64,000 bases of DNA from Polaribacter gangjinensis. Its GTDB lineage: Bacteria > Bacteroidota > Bacteroidia > Flavobacteriales > Flavobacteriaceae. Location: assembly GCF_038024125.1 (NCBI RefSeq), contig NZ_CP150662.1, positions 575,501 through 639,500 on the forward strand, written 5' to 3'. This document shows positions 36,377 through 45,900 of this stretch, one piece after another. How positions within the stretch are numbered: the stretch's first letter is position 1; each line of letters begins with the position of its first letter. The position numbers were made by a program, and so were the translations under genes. The notes beneath the pieces were generated by a model. That model made no database searches. It saw only the letters and a list, made by a program, of their open reading frames with translations, and was not told the origin of the DNA.

Positions 36377-37306
36377 TTATTCTTTCTTAGTTTTCAACGT
36401 AGAAATATAAATTCCGATTGCAAGTGAAACAAAGATAAATAAAAGTGAAAACCACTCAGGAATATCAAACCAAGAAGCAGTAATCAATTTTAAAGATACA
36501 AATACTAAAATTGAAAACACGCTGTATTTTAAATACACAAACCTCTCTAACATATTTGACAAGAAAAAATACAAGGATCTCAATCCCATAATTGCAAAAA
36601 TATTAGAACTATACACAATAAAAGGATCCGTTGTTACTGCGAAAATAGCAGGAATACTGTCTAATGCAAATAATAAATCTGTAAATTCAATGGTGATTAA
36701 TGCCCCAAAAAGCGCAGTAAAAGCACGTTTTCCATTGATTCTTGTAATGTATTTTTCACCGTCAAATTCTTTGCTGAAATGAAATAATCTTTTCAATCCT
36801 TTTGGCTCTTCAATTTCTTTATGTTCTGCCTCTTTTTTCAACATTTTTAGCGCCGTAAACAAGAGGAATAATCCAAAAATGATGCTCATTCCATGAATTT
36901 TATTGATCAACACAATTCCTACACTAATCAAAATGGCACGAAAAACAATGGCACCTAAAATTCCTAAAAACAATAATTTGTGTTGAAATTTTGCAGGAAT
37001 TTTAAATGAAGTAAAAATGATAGCAATGACAAAGAGGTTATCAACACTCAAAGACAATTCGATAATGTACCCTGTTAAGTATTTGATAACCGCATTTGTA
37101 GGTGTCAAATTGGTAACATTTTCAACCATTCCATTACTGTAGAAATAATAAATAAGACCCGTAAACAGTAAAGCATTCGTAATAAAAAATATCGTTTCGA
37201 AAATGGCTCTTTTTACTGTAGTTACTGTATCCTTTTTATGAAGTATAAAAAAATCAATCAGTAAAAGAATAATTAGGTACGAAATAAGAATAATCCAAGG
37301 AGTCAT
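36377..37306 (-). CDS. TerC/Alx family membrane protein
   Basis: A 309-residue integral membrane protein with about nine helices. The TerC signatures EFTDLLFALDSIPAIFA and ELSLSVDNLFVIAIIF carry the paired acidic residues. Family members are linked to tellurite resistance and manganese export (Alx), the latter induced by alkaline pH. No riboswitch-like leader was recognised. A 70-base leader follows a TACATTTG box at 37382. It is monocistronic. Confidence 0.88.
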   Translation of the reverse strand: MTPWIILISYLIILLLIDFFILHKKDTVTTVKRAIFETIFFITNALLFTGLIYYFYSNGMVENVTNLTPTNAVIKYLTGYIIELSLSVDNLFVIAIIFTSFKIPAKFQHKLLFLGILGAIVFRAILISVGIVLINKIHGMSIIFGLFLLFTALKMLKKEAEHKEIEEPKGLKRLFHFSKEFDGEKYITRINGKRAFTALFGALITIEFTDLLFALDSIPAIFAVTTDPFIVYSSNIFAIMGLRSLYFFLSNMLERFVYLKYSVFSILVFVSLKLITASWFDIPEWFSLLFIFVSLAIGIYISTLKTKKE

Positions 37307-37381
37307 ATTAATATAAAATTCTAAGTTTTAGCGTGTTATATACTCCTCTAAATTACCACTAAAGAAAAGCATATCATAGAA

Positions 37382-37389
37382 CAAATGTA
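37382..37389 (-). promoter_or_regulatory. terC-type gene -7 promoter element (TACATTTG)
   Basis: Exact TAnnTTTG match on the minus strand, 75 bases before the ATG. Confidence 0.4.
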
Positions 37390-37428
37390 CAATTGATTTC
37401 GTCGAAATTCATAACAAAACCTTACAAT

Positions 37429-38052
37429 TTATGGAAGTAATTTTTCGATTTCATTTCCTGTTAGATGTTGCACATGTTGGGTAATTTTTTCAATATCCCA
37501 ATCCCACCATTTTAGTTTTAGTAAGGCTGCAATTGTTTCATCAGAAAAACGTTTTTTAATTTCTTTTGCAGGATTTCCTCCCACAATTGTGTAAGGAGCT
37601 ACATCTTTAACAACAGTTGCATTTGCAGCAATAATAGCACCATCACCAATGGTAACACCTGCCATAATTGTTGCATTATAACCAATCCAAACATCATTAC
37701 CAATCGTTATGTTTCCTTTTTGAGGATAGGATTTTCCTTCCATTGCATGCTGCCAAGCATTTCCGAAAATGGCAAATGGATACGTAGAAATTGCATCTGT
37801 CAAATGATTTGCACCATTCATGATAAATTTAACATCAGAAGCAATCATGCAAAACTTTCCTATAAAAAGTTTATCTCCCACAAAATCAAAATGATACAAT
37901 ACATTTTTCTCGAAATTAGCTACATTTTCAAAATCAGCATAATAGGTGTAATCACCCACAATTATATTGGGATTTGTGATGACATTCTTTAAAAAACAAA
38001 GTTTGTCATAATTTTCTAAAGGAAATGGAAGGTCTTTGTTGGGAGCTTTCAT
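37429..38052 (-). CDS. CatB-related O-acetyltransferase (hexapeptide-repeat)
   Basis: A 207-residue left-handed beta-helix acetyltransferase of the xenobiotic (Vat/CatB) type. The N-terminal YTYYADFENVANFEKNVLYHFDF, the HLTDAISTYPFAIFGNAW segment and hexapeptide turns (IGNDVWIGYNATIMAGVTIGDGAIIAANATVVKDV, read in pieces) are typical. Family enzymes acetylate streptogramin or chloramphenicol, but most chromosomal members have unproven substrates, so drug resistance should not be assumed. A TAATTTTG promoter box lies at 38094. Confidence 0.88.
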   Translation of the reverse strand: MKAPNKDLPFPLENYDKLCFLKNVITNPNIIVGDYTYYADFENVANFEKNVLYHFDFVGDKLFIGKFCMIASDVKFIMNGANHLTDAISTYPFAIFGNAWQHAMEGKSYPQKGNITIGNDVWIGYNATIMAGVTIGDGAIIAANATVVKDVAPYTIVGGNPAKEIKKRFSDETIAALLKLKWWDWDIEKITQHVQHLTGNEIEKLLP

Positions 38053-38093
38053 AAGGTATTAGGATTATAATTGATGATTCGTGTAAAGAATTA

Positions 38094-38101
38094 CAAAATT
38101 A
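38094..38101 (-). promoter_or_regulatory. CatB-like gene -7 promoter element (TAATTTTG)
   Basis: Exact TAnnTTTG match on the minus strand, 42 bases before the ATG and just outside the stop of the upstream gene. Confidence 0.45.
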
Positions 38102-38108
38102 GTTTTTT

Positions 38109-38600
38109 TTAAAAAATTCCTTTTGTTGCTTTTATAGGAATCCATACTTCTTCTTCTGAATTTGGATCGTCATTTTTTGTTTTTTCGCCTAAAATTTCAA
38201 AATGAGGTCTGTCATCCAATACAAAATTTGAGTTTGGTAACCAAGTCCCATAAATATATTGCGAAGTTTTGTAAAATTCTTTTGTATCACCTTTATGAAT
38301 AAAAACAGCATATTGTCCTGACGGAATTACAAAGGTTTCTAAAGATGGTGGAACATTATCAAAATCAGTAACTTCAATCAACGCCCATTTTAAAAATTCT
38401 TTTTGGGGATTAAATTCCTCAAAATAGTTTTTATCATAAACTTGTAACGAAAATAAATCGTTTGAAACTTTGTTTTGAATTGCTGAAAGATGAGGCATAA
38501 AACTTTCCCATAAAACTGCTGTCTTATTACTTACTAAAGACATTTGGAGTTTTTTTCCGACTAATTTTTTTTCTTCTAAAAAAATGATTGATGGTTGCAA
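38109..38600 (-). CDS. GyrI-like (AraC effector-binding) domain protein
   Basis: A 163-residue protein with a GyrI/SOUL-like small-molecule-binding fold: LVGKKLQMSLVSNKTAVLWESFMP at the start, then FVIPSGQYAVFIHKGD and YGTWLPNS near the C-terminus, the usual family blocks. There is no DNA-binding domain, so it is a stand-alone effector-binding protein. The start is a TTG at 38600; homologues begin with a short PxI segment before LVGKK, which supports it over the internal ATG. It lies 56 bases upstream of the acetyltransferase gene on the same strand and may share a transcript. Confidence 0.8.
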   Translation of the reverse strand: MQPSIIFLEEKKLVGKKLQMSLVSNKTAVLWESFMPHLSAIQNKVSNDLFSLQVYDKNYFEEFNPQKEFLKWALIEVTDFDNVPPSLETFVIPSGQYAVFIHKGDTKEFYKTSQYIYGTWLPNSNFVLDDRPHFEILGEKTKNDDPNSEEEVWIPIKATKGIF

Positions 38601-38662
38601 AGGCTTTTGATTTTTGTTTCGACTAAAAAACCACTCTTAAAAATGGTTAACTTTTTCTATAA

Positions 38663-38696
38663 AAAAGCTCTTTACAAAATAATGTAAAGAGCTTTT
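38663..38696. terminator. Terminator after the FKBP gene
   Basis: Stem AAAAGCTCTTTACA / TGTAAAGAGCTTTT (14 bp) with a 6-base loop, 23 bases past the FKBP stop on the minus strand. Confidence 0.85.
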
Positions 38697-38718
38697 AAAG
38701 TAGTTGGTTGGGTATATA

Positions 38719-39633
38719 TTATTTAATATTCTTATTCAAATAGTCTGGTAATGTTGGATTGTTAGGATCGCTAAAATCGTTGGTTGGATCACCATCGCCA
38801 TTGGCATCTTCATTTTTGGTCAAAATACCATCACCATCATCATCTGCATCAAAATAATTTGGAAGTCCGTCTTTATCAGTATCATCATTATTTACATCAC
38901 CATCACCATCCAAATCTTCTAAAATACTTGGTACGTTGTCATTATCTTGATCTGTATCTTTCACAAAATCTAGTAAATCCACGAAGAAAAACAAATTAGT
39001 ATCAACCAAATTGCTTGATTGATTTTGTGCTCTAGAAGAAGGATATGCCAAACCAGAGGGAATGAAAATAATTCCTTTTCCGCTGTTTAAAAATGTAATA
39101 GGTCCGTTAAATGGGTCTCCATTAGCTTCTTTTTTTAAAGAACCTCCTTTAAAACTTGTCATTCCGTAAGTCCAACCCGCAATTACAGCATTCAAATTGA
39201 ACCAAATTCCGGAAGTATTAGAGTCAAATTCGTTTGCATTGAATGTAGTCCCTGAAAAAGTTCTACCTGCATATTTTACAAAAACAGAATCTACCACTGT
39301 TGGAAATCCTTTATCAGGATCAGGAGCTGCACTGCCTTCATTGATCACATATACATACAATTTATAGTTGATGTTATTCTCAGTTACCTCCTTTATTTTT
39401 AATTTTGAATCGTCAAATAATGCTGTTTTGCCAGTTTCTAAAGGCTTTAACACATCTTCTGTTGCATCATAATAGTGAGCTTTTAAAAACTTTACAATAG
39501 AGTCATTGTCAGAAATTGCTAGTGCTTCATGATCAACATCGGCAAATGGATTACGAAAAGCATTGTCATCACCACAAGCATAAATTATCAACGAGAAAAG
39601 TAGTACAAGAATACTGTTTTTTATTTTTGTCAT
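38719..39633 (-). CDS. FKBP-type peptidyl-prolyl isomerase lipoprotein with Asp-rich repeat tail
   Basis: A 304-residue lipoprotein (signal ending IYACGD). The middle part (about 100-225) carries FKBP-like blocks such as DSVFVKYAGRTFSGTTF, VIAGWTYGMTSFKGG, GPITFLNSGKGIIFIPSGLAYPSS and LFFFVDLLDF. The C-terminal 75 residues are Asp-rich repeats (DQDNDNVPS, LDGDGDVNNDDTDKDG, DADDDGDG) resembling thrombospondin type 3 calcium-binding loops. It probably assists folding at the outer membrane or surface, and the tail suggests calcium-dependent structure in seawater. The combination is known in Flavobacteriaceae. Confidence 0.85.
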   Translation of the reverse strand: MTKIKNSILVLLFSLIIYACGDDNAFRNPFADVDHEALAISDNDSIVKFLKAHYYDATEDVLKPLETGKTALFDDSKLKIKEVTENNINYKLYVYVINEGSAAPDPDKGFPTVVDSVFVKYAGRTFSGTTFNANEFDSNTSGIWFNLNAVIAGWTYGMTSFKGGSLKKEANGDPFNGPITFLNSGKGIIFIPSGLAYPSSRAQNQSSNLVDTNLFFFVDLLDFVKDTDQDNDNVPSILEDLDGDGDVNNDDTDKDGLPNYFDADDDGDGILTKNEDANGDGDPTNDFSDPNNPTLPDYLNKNIK

Positions 39634-39671
39634 TTAACTGTAAAATTTTAGGGCGCAATTTACCATTTTTA

Positions 39672-39679
39672 TACCTTTG
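39672..39679 (+). promoter_or_regulatory. S4-protein gene -7 promoter element (TACCTTTG)
   Basis: Exact TAnnTTTG match on the plus strand, 33 bases before the ATG of the S4 gene. Confidence 0.55.
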
Positions 39680-39711
39680 TAGAAAGACAAAAAGAATTTT
39701 TTAACTTTTTT

Positions 39712-40092
39712 ATGAGAATAGATAAATATTTGTGGTGCATTCGAATATATAAAACGCGAAGTTTGGCAACAGAGGCTTGTAAAAAAGGACATGTAAAAAT
39801 TGGTGGAAGCAACGTAAAACCTTCTCGTGAAATTTTTGGCAATGAATTGCTTTTAGTTCGAAAAGAACAAATCAATTACCAACTAAAAGTATTAGACATC
39901 CCTGAAAGCAGAGTTGGCGCCAAATTAGTAGATTTGTATCGAAAAGATTTGACTCCGAAAGAAGAATTTGAAAAAAATGAATTGCTACAATTTGCCAAAG
40001 ACTATTACCGCAAAAAAGGCGAAGGAAGACCCACCAAAAAAGATCGAAGAGATATAGAAGGATATCAAGAAGCAACAAACGAAATCATATGA
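39712..40092 (+). CDS. S4 domain RNA-binding protein (Hsp15-like)
   Basis: A 126-residue protein with an N-terminal S4 fold (MRIDKYLWCIRIYKTRSLATEAC, then GHVKIGG) and a basic C-terminal tail (YYRKKGEGRPTKKDRRDIEGY). It resembles Hsp15, which rescues stalled 50S subunits carrying nascent chains. The stop overlaps the start of the next gene (ATGA), so the two are translationally coupled. Confidence 0.9.
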   Translation: MRIDKYLWCIRIYKTRSLATEACKKGHVKIGGSNVKPSREIFGNELLLVRKEQINYQLKVLDIPESRVGAKLVDLYRKDLTPKEEFEKNELLQFAKDYYRKKGEGRPTKKDRRDIEGYQEATNEII

Positions 40093-40592
40093 CGAAAGAA
40101 CACAACATCATTTTAAATTCGGTTCAAATACATCAACGCATCAAACGAATAGCCTATCAAATATATGAAAGCAATTCAGAGGAGAAAGAAGTTGTAATTG
40201 CAGGCATCATTGGCAATGGATATATTTTTGCAGAAAAACTAGTAGCTGTTCTCTCTGAAATTTCAGACATCAAAGTGCGTATTTGTTTGGTAACTATTAA
40301 TAAGAAAAATCCATTAAATCCAATTACAACATCATTGAGTGTTGACGAATACACGAACAAATCTCTAGTTTTGGTAGATGATGTATTAAATTCTGGTACT
40401 ACCTTAATATATGGAGTAAAACATTTTTTAGATGTGCCTTTGCAACGTTTTAAAACAGCTGTTTTGGTAGATAGAAACCATAAAAAATATCCTGTAAAAG
40501 CTGATTTTAAAGGAGTGTCTTTATCAACATCTATCAAAGAGCATGTTCATATTGATTTTTCTAAGGGAGAAGCAGTCGCGTATTTACTATAA
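40089..40592 (+). CDS. Phosphoribosyltransferase family protein
   Basis: A 167-residue type I PRTase. The PRPP-binding loop is LVLVDDVLNSGTTL, with the IIGNGYIFAEKL segment earlier. It resembles PyrR-like or ComF-like stand-alone PRTases; the base specificity is not clear. It overlaps the S4 gene by ATGA and its last six bases overlap the convergent aroK stop. Confidence 0.85.
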   Translation: MTKEHNIILNSVQIHQRIKRIAYQIYESNSEEKEVVIAGIIGNGYIFAEKLVAVLSEISDIKVRICLVTINKKNPLNPITTSLSVDEYTNKSLVLVDDVLNSGTTLIYGVKHFLDVPLQRFKTAVLVDRNHKKYPVKADFKGVSLSTSIKEHVHIDFSKGEAVAYLL

Positions 40593-41099
40593 CAATGCAT
40601 TAATTTCTGCAACTATTGTGGCTTCGTTTTTGTGATCAATGCCAATGGTATGTTGGGCTTGCTCATAAAAAAAGCGTCGTTCAAAAAGATGTTTGGCAAT
40701 AAATTCTGGCACTTGTTCATCTGATAAAAAGGCAACCAAAGGCCTTGAAGTTTTTTGCTTAAGAATTCTATCTGTTAAAGTAGCAATAGAAGCTCTTAAA
40801 TAAATAGACACTGCTTTTTGTTGATGAATCAAATCCATATTATTGGCATAACAAGGAGTGCCTCCACCCAAAGAAAGAATAACATCTTGAGAATTTTCAA
40901 GGACTTCCTTTAAACATTCATGTTCAATTTTTCGGAAATAGATTTCCCCTTTTTGTGAAAAAATTTCAGGAATGGAAAGTTTTTCTTTTTGGGCAATGTA
41001 TTCGTCTAAGTCTAAAAAGGGTTGTTTGGTATGCTCGGAAAGTAATTTACCAATAGTTGATTTTCCAGACGCCATATATCCCAACAAAACAATATGCAT
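40587..41099 (-). CDS. aroK: Shikimate kinase
   Basis: A 170-residue kinase for the fifth shikimate-pathway step (aromatic amino acids). The Walker A is GYMASGKSTIGK, shikimate-binding residues appear as LDEYIAQ and RKIEHECLKEV, followed by LSLGGGTPC, and the lid is TSRPLVAF. It is monocistronic and convergent with the PRTase gene. Confidence 0.94.
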   Translation of the reverse strand: MHIVLLGYMASGKSTIGKLLSEHTKQPFLDLDEYIAQKEKLSIPEIFSQKGEIYFRKIEHECLKEVLENSQDVILSLGGGTPCYANNMDLIHQQKAVSIYLRASIATLTDRILKQKTSRPLVAFLSDEQVPEFIAKHLFERRFFYEQAQHTIGIDHKNEATIVAEINALL

Positions 41100-41170
41100 G
41101 ATTGATTTCTTTTTGGCAAATATCGAGAAAATTTATTCAAAAATGTAGGACTAATTCATAAGATAGGTAG

Positions 41171-41178
41171 TATATTTG
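41171..41178 (+). promoter_or_regulatory. tRNA-Lys -7 promoter element (TATATTTG)
   Basis: Exact TAnnTTTG match, 20 bases before the first base of tRNA-Lys. Confidence 0.65.
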
Positions 41179-41198
41179 CAACCTGAAATTTTTTTCAA

Positions 41199-41271
41199 GA
41201 CCTGGTAGCTCAGTTGGTAGAGCATTTCACTTTTAATGAAAGGGTCCTGGGTTCGAATCCCAGCCCGGTCA
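41199..41271 (+). tRNA. tRNA-Lys (anticodon TTT)
   Basis: 73 bases fold as a cloverleaf: acceptor GACCTGG / CCCGGTC, D-arm GCTCAGTTGGTAGAGC, anticodon loop CTTTTAA, T-arm CTGGGTTCGAATCCCAG and discriminator A. CCA is not encoded. As read, the acceptor stem has a U-C mismatch at positions 5 and 68. Confidence 0.95.
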
Positions 41272-41321
41272 CAATACAAAGTTCGTTTAAAAACTAACTT
41301 TTTAAAAAAATTCTATTCAAA

Positions 41322-41405
41322 GCGCGTATGGCGAAATTGGTAGACGCGCAGGCTTGAGGGGCTTGTGTTCATTAGAATGTGCTGGTTCGAATCCAGTTAC
41401 GCGCA
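41322..41405 (+). tRNA. tRNA-Leu (anticodon GAG)
   Basis: 84 bases with a long class II variable arm. The acceptor GCGCGTA / TACGCGC is perfectly paired, the anticodon loop TTGAGGG gives GAG, and the T-arm is GCTGGTTCGAATCCAGT. CCA is not encoded. It lies 50 bases after tRNA-Lys and is probably cotranscribed. Confidence 0.95.
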
Positions 41406-41478
41406 CTTTTTTAGAATTTATTGAATTTCTTCACAAATTATTAACCATTTCAGAAAGTTTTATACGTATTTTTGTTTT

Positions 41479-42285
41479 ATGAAGAGAACGCTGCTATTCG
41501 TATTTTTATTGGTTTCATTGACTGCTTTTTCTCAAAATGACAGCATCCGAAAAAAATTACTAAAAGGTCAAATTATTCATGCTGAAACCAAAAAAGCATT
41601 GAGTGCCGCACACATTTTAAACTTAAATACCGTTGAAGGAACTATTACTGATGAAGATGGTTTTTTTGAATTACCTACCAGAGTAAATGATACTATTTTA
41701 GTTTCTTATTTAGGATTTTCATCCATCAAATTAAAGATTTCTAATGACTTACTTAAAGGTAACGAATTGGAAATTGCACTCTATGAGCGTTCAGAAGAGA
41801 TGCGTGAGGTGATTATAAAATCGACCAACTTGATTGGGGTTTTAGAAATTGACATCAAACAAGTACCTAAAGATAATTTTACCCGAATTCACATCAACGG
41901 ATTGCCACAAACTTATGAAGTAGGCTCTCCAAAACGTAAAAATTTCTCCTCTCCTATTGCAGCTCTTTTTCAACCGGTTGATTTTTTATACAATCTCTTT
42001 GGCAACAAGCCCAAGCAACTTAAAAAACTGCAAAAATTAAAGCACGAAGACGATTTGCGAAAAATGTTGGCAGGCAAATTTGACCGTGAAGTAATGATGG
42101 AGTACTTAGGAATGGACAGCCAAGAATTATCTGAGTTATTGATTGATTGTAATTACTCTGAATACTTTATCAAAAAAGCCTCTGATTTACAGTTAATTGA
42201 GGCCGTTTTAGATTGTTATGAAAACTACAAAGCTTTGAAAAAAGGCAGTATTGGTCGTGATAAAATTCCCGTGAAAAAAAATTGA
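41479..42285 (+). CDS. Carboxypeptidase-like regulatory domain protein, exported
   Basis: A 268-residue protein with a signal peptide (LLFVFLLVSLTAFSQ) and an N-terminal CarboxypepD_reg-like beta domain (LKGQIIHAETKKALSAAHI ... ITDEDGFFELP, ILVSYLGFSSIKL), as found at the start of SusC-type receptors. Here no receptor follows; the C-terminal 150 residues are helical and charged (LKKLQKLKHEDDLRKML) and not recognised. It is probably periplasmic, function unknown. A TATTTTTG box at 41467-41474 is too close to the ATG (5 bases) for a normal leader. Confidence 0.75.
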   Translation: MKRTLLFVFLLVSLTAFSQNDSIRKKLLKGQIIHAETKKALSAAHILNLNTVEGTITDEDGFFELPTRVNDTILVSYLGFSSIKLKISNDLLKGNELEIALYERSEEMREVIIKSTNLIGVLEIDIKQVPKDNFTRIHINGLPQTYEVGSPKRKNFSSPIAALFQPVDFLYNLFGNKPKQLKKLQKLKHEDDLRKMLAGKFDREVMMEYLGMDSQELSELLIDCNYSEYFIKKASDLQLIEAVLDCYENYKALKKGSIGRDKIPVKKN

Positions 42286-42719
42286 TTTTAGAGATTTACT
42301 CCACTAAGGAATTCTATACATCATTCAAAAAACACAAATCATTATTTACTCGAACTTTTTTGTAACAAGGAGTTACCCTTCTTTTGTTGATTAAATATTA
42401 AAAGCATGATATCACTTGGTCAATTGCGTTTTATACTCCATTCAACTGATTATTTTTTCCATTCATAACGCTAATATTGCTTTTCATCGAAAATTTGAGA
42501 AAAATAATGAGATTTCAAACGAATTTTACGTCTAGTAAAATTGATATACCTTGAATTGATTTACTAAAAACGAAGTGAATGAAATAAAAATTAACAAAAA
42601 GCAACTGTTTTTTAACAATATAGTTCAAAAAATGAATCAATTTAAAGCTAATGCATTAACTATTAAGAATATGAATCAAATTTATCACTCTTTATTTAGC
42701 ATGAATAATTTTTATTTTG

Positions 42720-42727
42720 TAAATTTG
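42720..42727 (+). promoter_or_regulatory. Surface-protein gene -7 promoter element (TAAATTTG)
   Basis: Exact TAnnTTTG match on the plus strand. The start of transcription would be near 42734, leaving a long leader. Confidence 0.5.
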
Positions 42728-42774
42728 CATAATAATGTCCCTAAATTATAAACCTCTAAAAACACCCTTAAAAA

Positions 42775-42846
42775 ATGAACCCACTATTACCTCTAAAATC
42801 TTACTTTAAAGATTTCAAATCCAAGAACTTATCGTATACATTTTAA
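42775..42846 (+). CDS. Possible leader ORF (23 codons) upstream of the surface protein
   Basis: An ATG-started frame encodes MNPLLPLKSYFKDFKSK then a short tail and TAA, inside the predicted transcript leader 135 bases before the surface-protein ATG. It could be a regulatory leader peptide or chance. Confidence 0.2.
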   Translation: MNPLLPLKSYFKDFKSKNLSYTF

Positions 42847-42980
42847 TTTTTAAAAAAAACTAAGTGTATTATTTCCATTCCAATTAGCTAATGCTTTTTA
42901 CTATGCCTTTAAAAATTTAATCATTTATTCAATTTAGAATAAATAATTAAATTAAAAATACAACCCACATCACCCCTATT

Positions 42981-45900
42981 ATGAAAAATATAGAAAAAAA
43001 TATTATGGACAAAAAACGAATAAAAATAACTGCACTAATTGCAAGCTTTTTTATTTATGCTGGAATTTTTTCACAAAGCCCTACAAGTCCTGCATTAGGA
43101 TTTAATGTTTTTGTAGAAAATAATGCAACTTTAAATACCAATGAATCTGAAGGATCAATTGCTATTGGTGGAGATTTAATTTTAAGAGGAAATTATAGAG
43201 TTTCTATCCATGATTGCGGAGAATATACAGTTGGAGGATTAAAAATAGGCCTTTTAGTGGATGGAAAAATTGATTTTGGAGCAAGTTCAAACGGTCAACT
43301 ATATGTAAATAGCAACTATTACGCTAAAATAGGTGATGGAACAGGATCGAAAGTATGGTATACTGACCAAAACAATGCTACTTCGCCAATTCGTATCACA
43401 CAAACTAATAATTATAACTCGTCAACACGAGTTATGCTACAAGCAAACGCTACAACTTTAGGAAATGTTAGTGCTTCTAATAATCCTGTAATTGAAAGTA
43501 ATTTGATTGATTTTTCAGCTGCTTTTCAAGCAATGAGATCTTCATCATCAAATATTGCACAAAATGTAAATAATGCACAATTAACAAATCCAAATGGTCA
43601 AACTATTCCAAATACAAATCTTCCAAATCAAGTAAAAATAAATTTACAAAATGGTATCAATTATTTGAATGTAACTGGAGCTGATTTAAATAACGTTAGT
43701 GTTTTTACATATAACAATCAACCTAGTGCTACAAAAATTTTAGTGATAAATGTTGATGCATCCGGTACTTTTAATTGGAATGTTTGGAATCAAGCAGGTG
43801 TAGGAATTCAGAATGCACCATATATATTGTATAACTTTTACAATACAACTCAATTAAATATCAATGGAAACTCAACCATAGAAGGAACTGTTTTTGCGCC
43901 TTTTGCTGATATCAACAAAACGGTAAACCAATCAAACATTGAAGGACAAATAATTGGAAAGTCGATTGTTCATTCTGGTGGTGAAATGCATTGTGCTAAA
44001 TTTGATACAACTATTCCTCCTTTTACTCCTGATTGTGGTATTGAAAAAACAAATGGTGGAGGATTTTCTACAAAAGTAACCTCTGTAGTTAATAATGGTG
44101 GAAGTTACACTATCGAAATTTTAGTTTCTCATGATGGCTGTGGAGGACCAAGTTGTAAAGAATTGAGTCATTTTTCTGTGAAAGCAGCACCAGGTTCTTA
44201 TTCAAATGTATCTTGGGCTAAAGTTACGGGCGGAAATATTTCTGGTAATATTGCTTTGTCATTGGGTAATAACGATCCTTTTGACGGATTTAAATTAGAC
44301 AATGTAAGTGGAATTGGTGATGGACAAGCAGGTTCATTTAAAATGACATATACTTTAACTTCATTACAACAACAAGACTTTTTGGCAAAAGCTGGAAATA
44401 ACTACACCCAAATAGCTTCATTTAGTATTGCTGATTTCCAAACAATTATGAATTGTCAAGGACCATCATGTGATACCGCAAACAATACAACATCCAATAT
44501 TTCAATTTCAGAAAACGAAACCAAAACATTAATTGGAAATCCAGCTGGTGGAACTTGGTCAATTGTTTCTGGAGGTGGAACTATCAATGGTAATATTTAT
44601 ACTCCTGCTGATGTTAATAACAATACTGATGTAACAATCAGATATACCATAGCTGCTGATGGAAGTTGCCCAGCAACTACAAGCGATGTTACTTTTACAG
44701 TAACTCCTATTTGTACAACTGCAAGTAATACAACAACTGCAGATGCAATTATAGAAAACGAAACCAAAACATTAATTGGAAGTCCTGCTGGTGGAACATG
44801 GTCTATTGTTTCTGGAGGTGGAACTATTAGTGGTAATACCTATACTCCTGCTGACATCAATAATAATACTGATGTGACAATCAGATATACCATAGCTGCT
44901 GATGGAAGTTGCCCTGCAACTACAAGTGATGTTACTTTTACAGTGACTCCTGTTTGTGAGAATATTGCAGAAAATACGACTTCAACAGCTTCTATAACTG
45001 AAGGAGAAACAAAAGAACTAACTTCAAATACTGAATCAGCACCATCATCAACTATAGAGGTAAATGTTGATGGTTTTACATTGGGACAAAATCCACAACC
45101 TGCAAGAGTATTGCAATCTGGTGAAGTATTGCGTATTACTGGAGATGGGTATTATAATGGTACGATTACTGTTAGAAGTGGTGCACATTTAGTAGTATGT
45201 GGATCAGTAACTATTTACGGATCTTTGGCAATAGATAATGGAGGCCATTATTGGAAAACAAGCTCTTCAGGTATTACTGGTTCTTTTGCAAATAATGGCA
45301 CAACTCATGAAGGATCAACTAGTTGTCAAAGCGGTACATGGTCAATTGTTACTGGAGGTGGAACTATCAATGGTAATACCTATACTCCTGCTGATGTTAA
45401 TACCAATACTGATGTAACAATCAGATATACCATTGCTGCTGATGGAAGTTGCCCAGCAACAACAAGTGATGTGACTTTTACTGTAACTCCTATTTGTACA
45501 ACTGCAAGTAATACAACATCCGCAGATGCAATTGTAGAAAACGAAACCAAAACATTAATTGGAAGTCCTGCTGGAGGAACATGGTCAATTGTTTCTGGTG
45601 GCGGAACTATCAATGGAAATATTTACACACCTGCAAATATTACATCAAACAGAAATGTAAAAATTAGATACACAATCGCTGCAGATGGAAGTTGCCCTGC
45701 AACTACAAGTGATGTTACTTTTACAGTGACTCCTGTTTGTAATGTTCCTACAAATACAGTTCCTGGAAATCAGACCACTACCGAAAATATTGACAGATTT
45801 AGTCTTAATGGAGTTCGAGTTTCAGATCCTCTTGGAAATCCATTAACAGTAAGAGTTACAGTAACAAATGGAACCTTGAGTGTTATTGTTAGAATTAGTG

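Larger units (their letters stand above)
42286..42980. other. 695-base leader/intergenic region before the giant surface protein
   Basis: It is A/T-rich with no sizeable ORF. It contains a promoter-like box at 42720-42727 and a 23-codon ORF at 42775-42846, suggesting a 5' leader of about 250 bases. No riboswitch or tRNA fold was recognised. Nothing was seen in 42286-42700. Confidence 0.5.

Noticed and set aside
37429..38052. Antibiotic resistance (CatB/Vat-like acetyltransferase)
   Set aside because: Chromosomal hexapeptide acetyltransferases of this family are common and mostly of unknown substrate; no mobile context was seen.
38784..38999. Plus-strand His-rich frame antisense to the FKBP Asp-rich tail
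   Set aside because: His/Tyr runs are the expected antisense reading of GAT/GAC-rich Asp codons.
41467..41474. Promoter box TATTTTTG directly before the ATG at 41479
   Set aside because: Only five bases separate it from the start codon, so it would give a leaderless or truncated message; it is probably chance.
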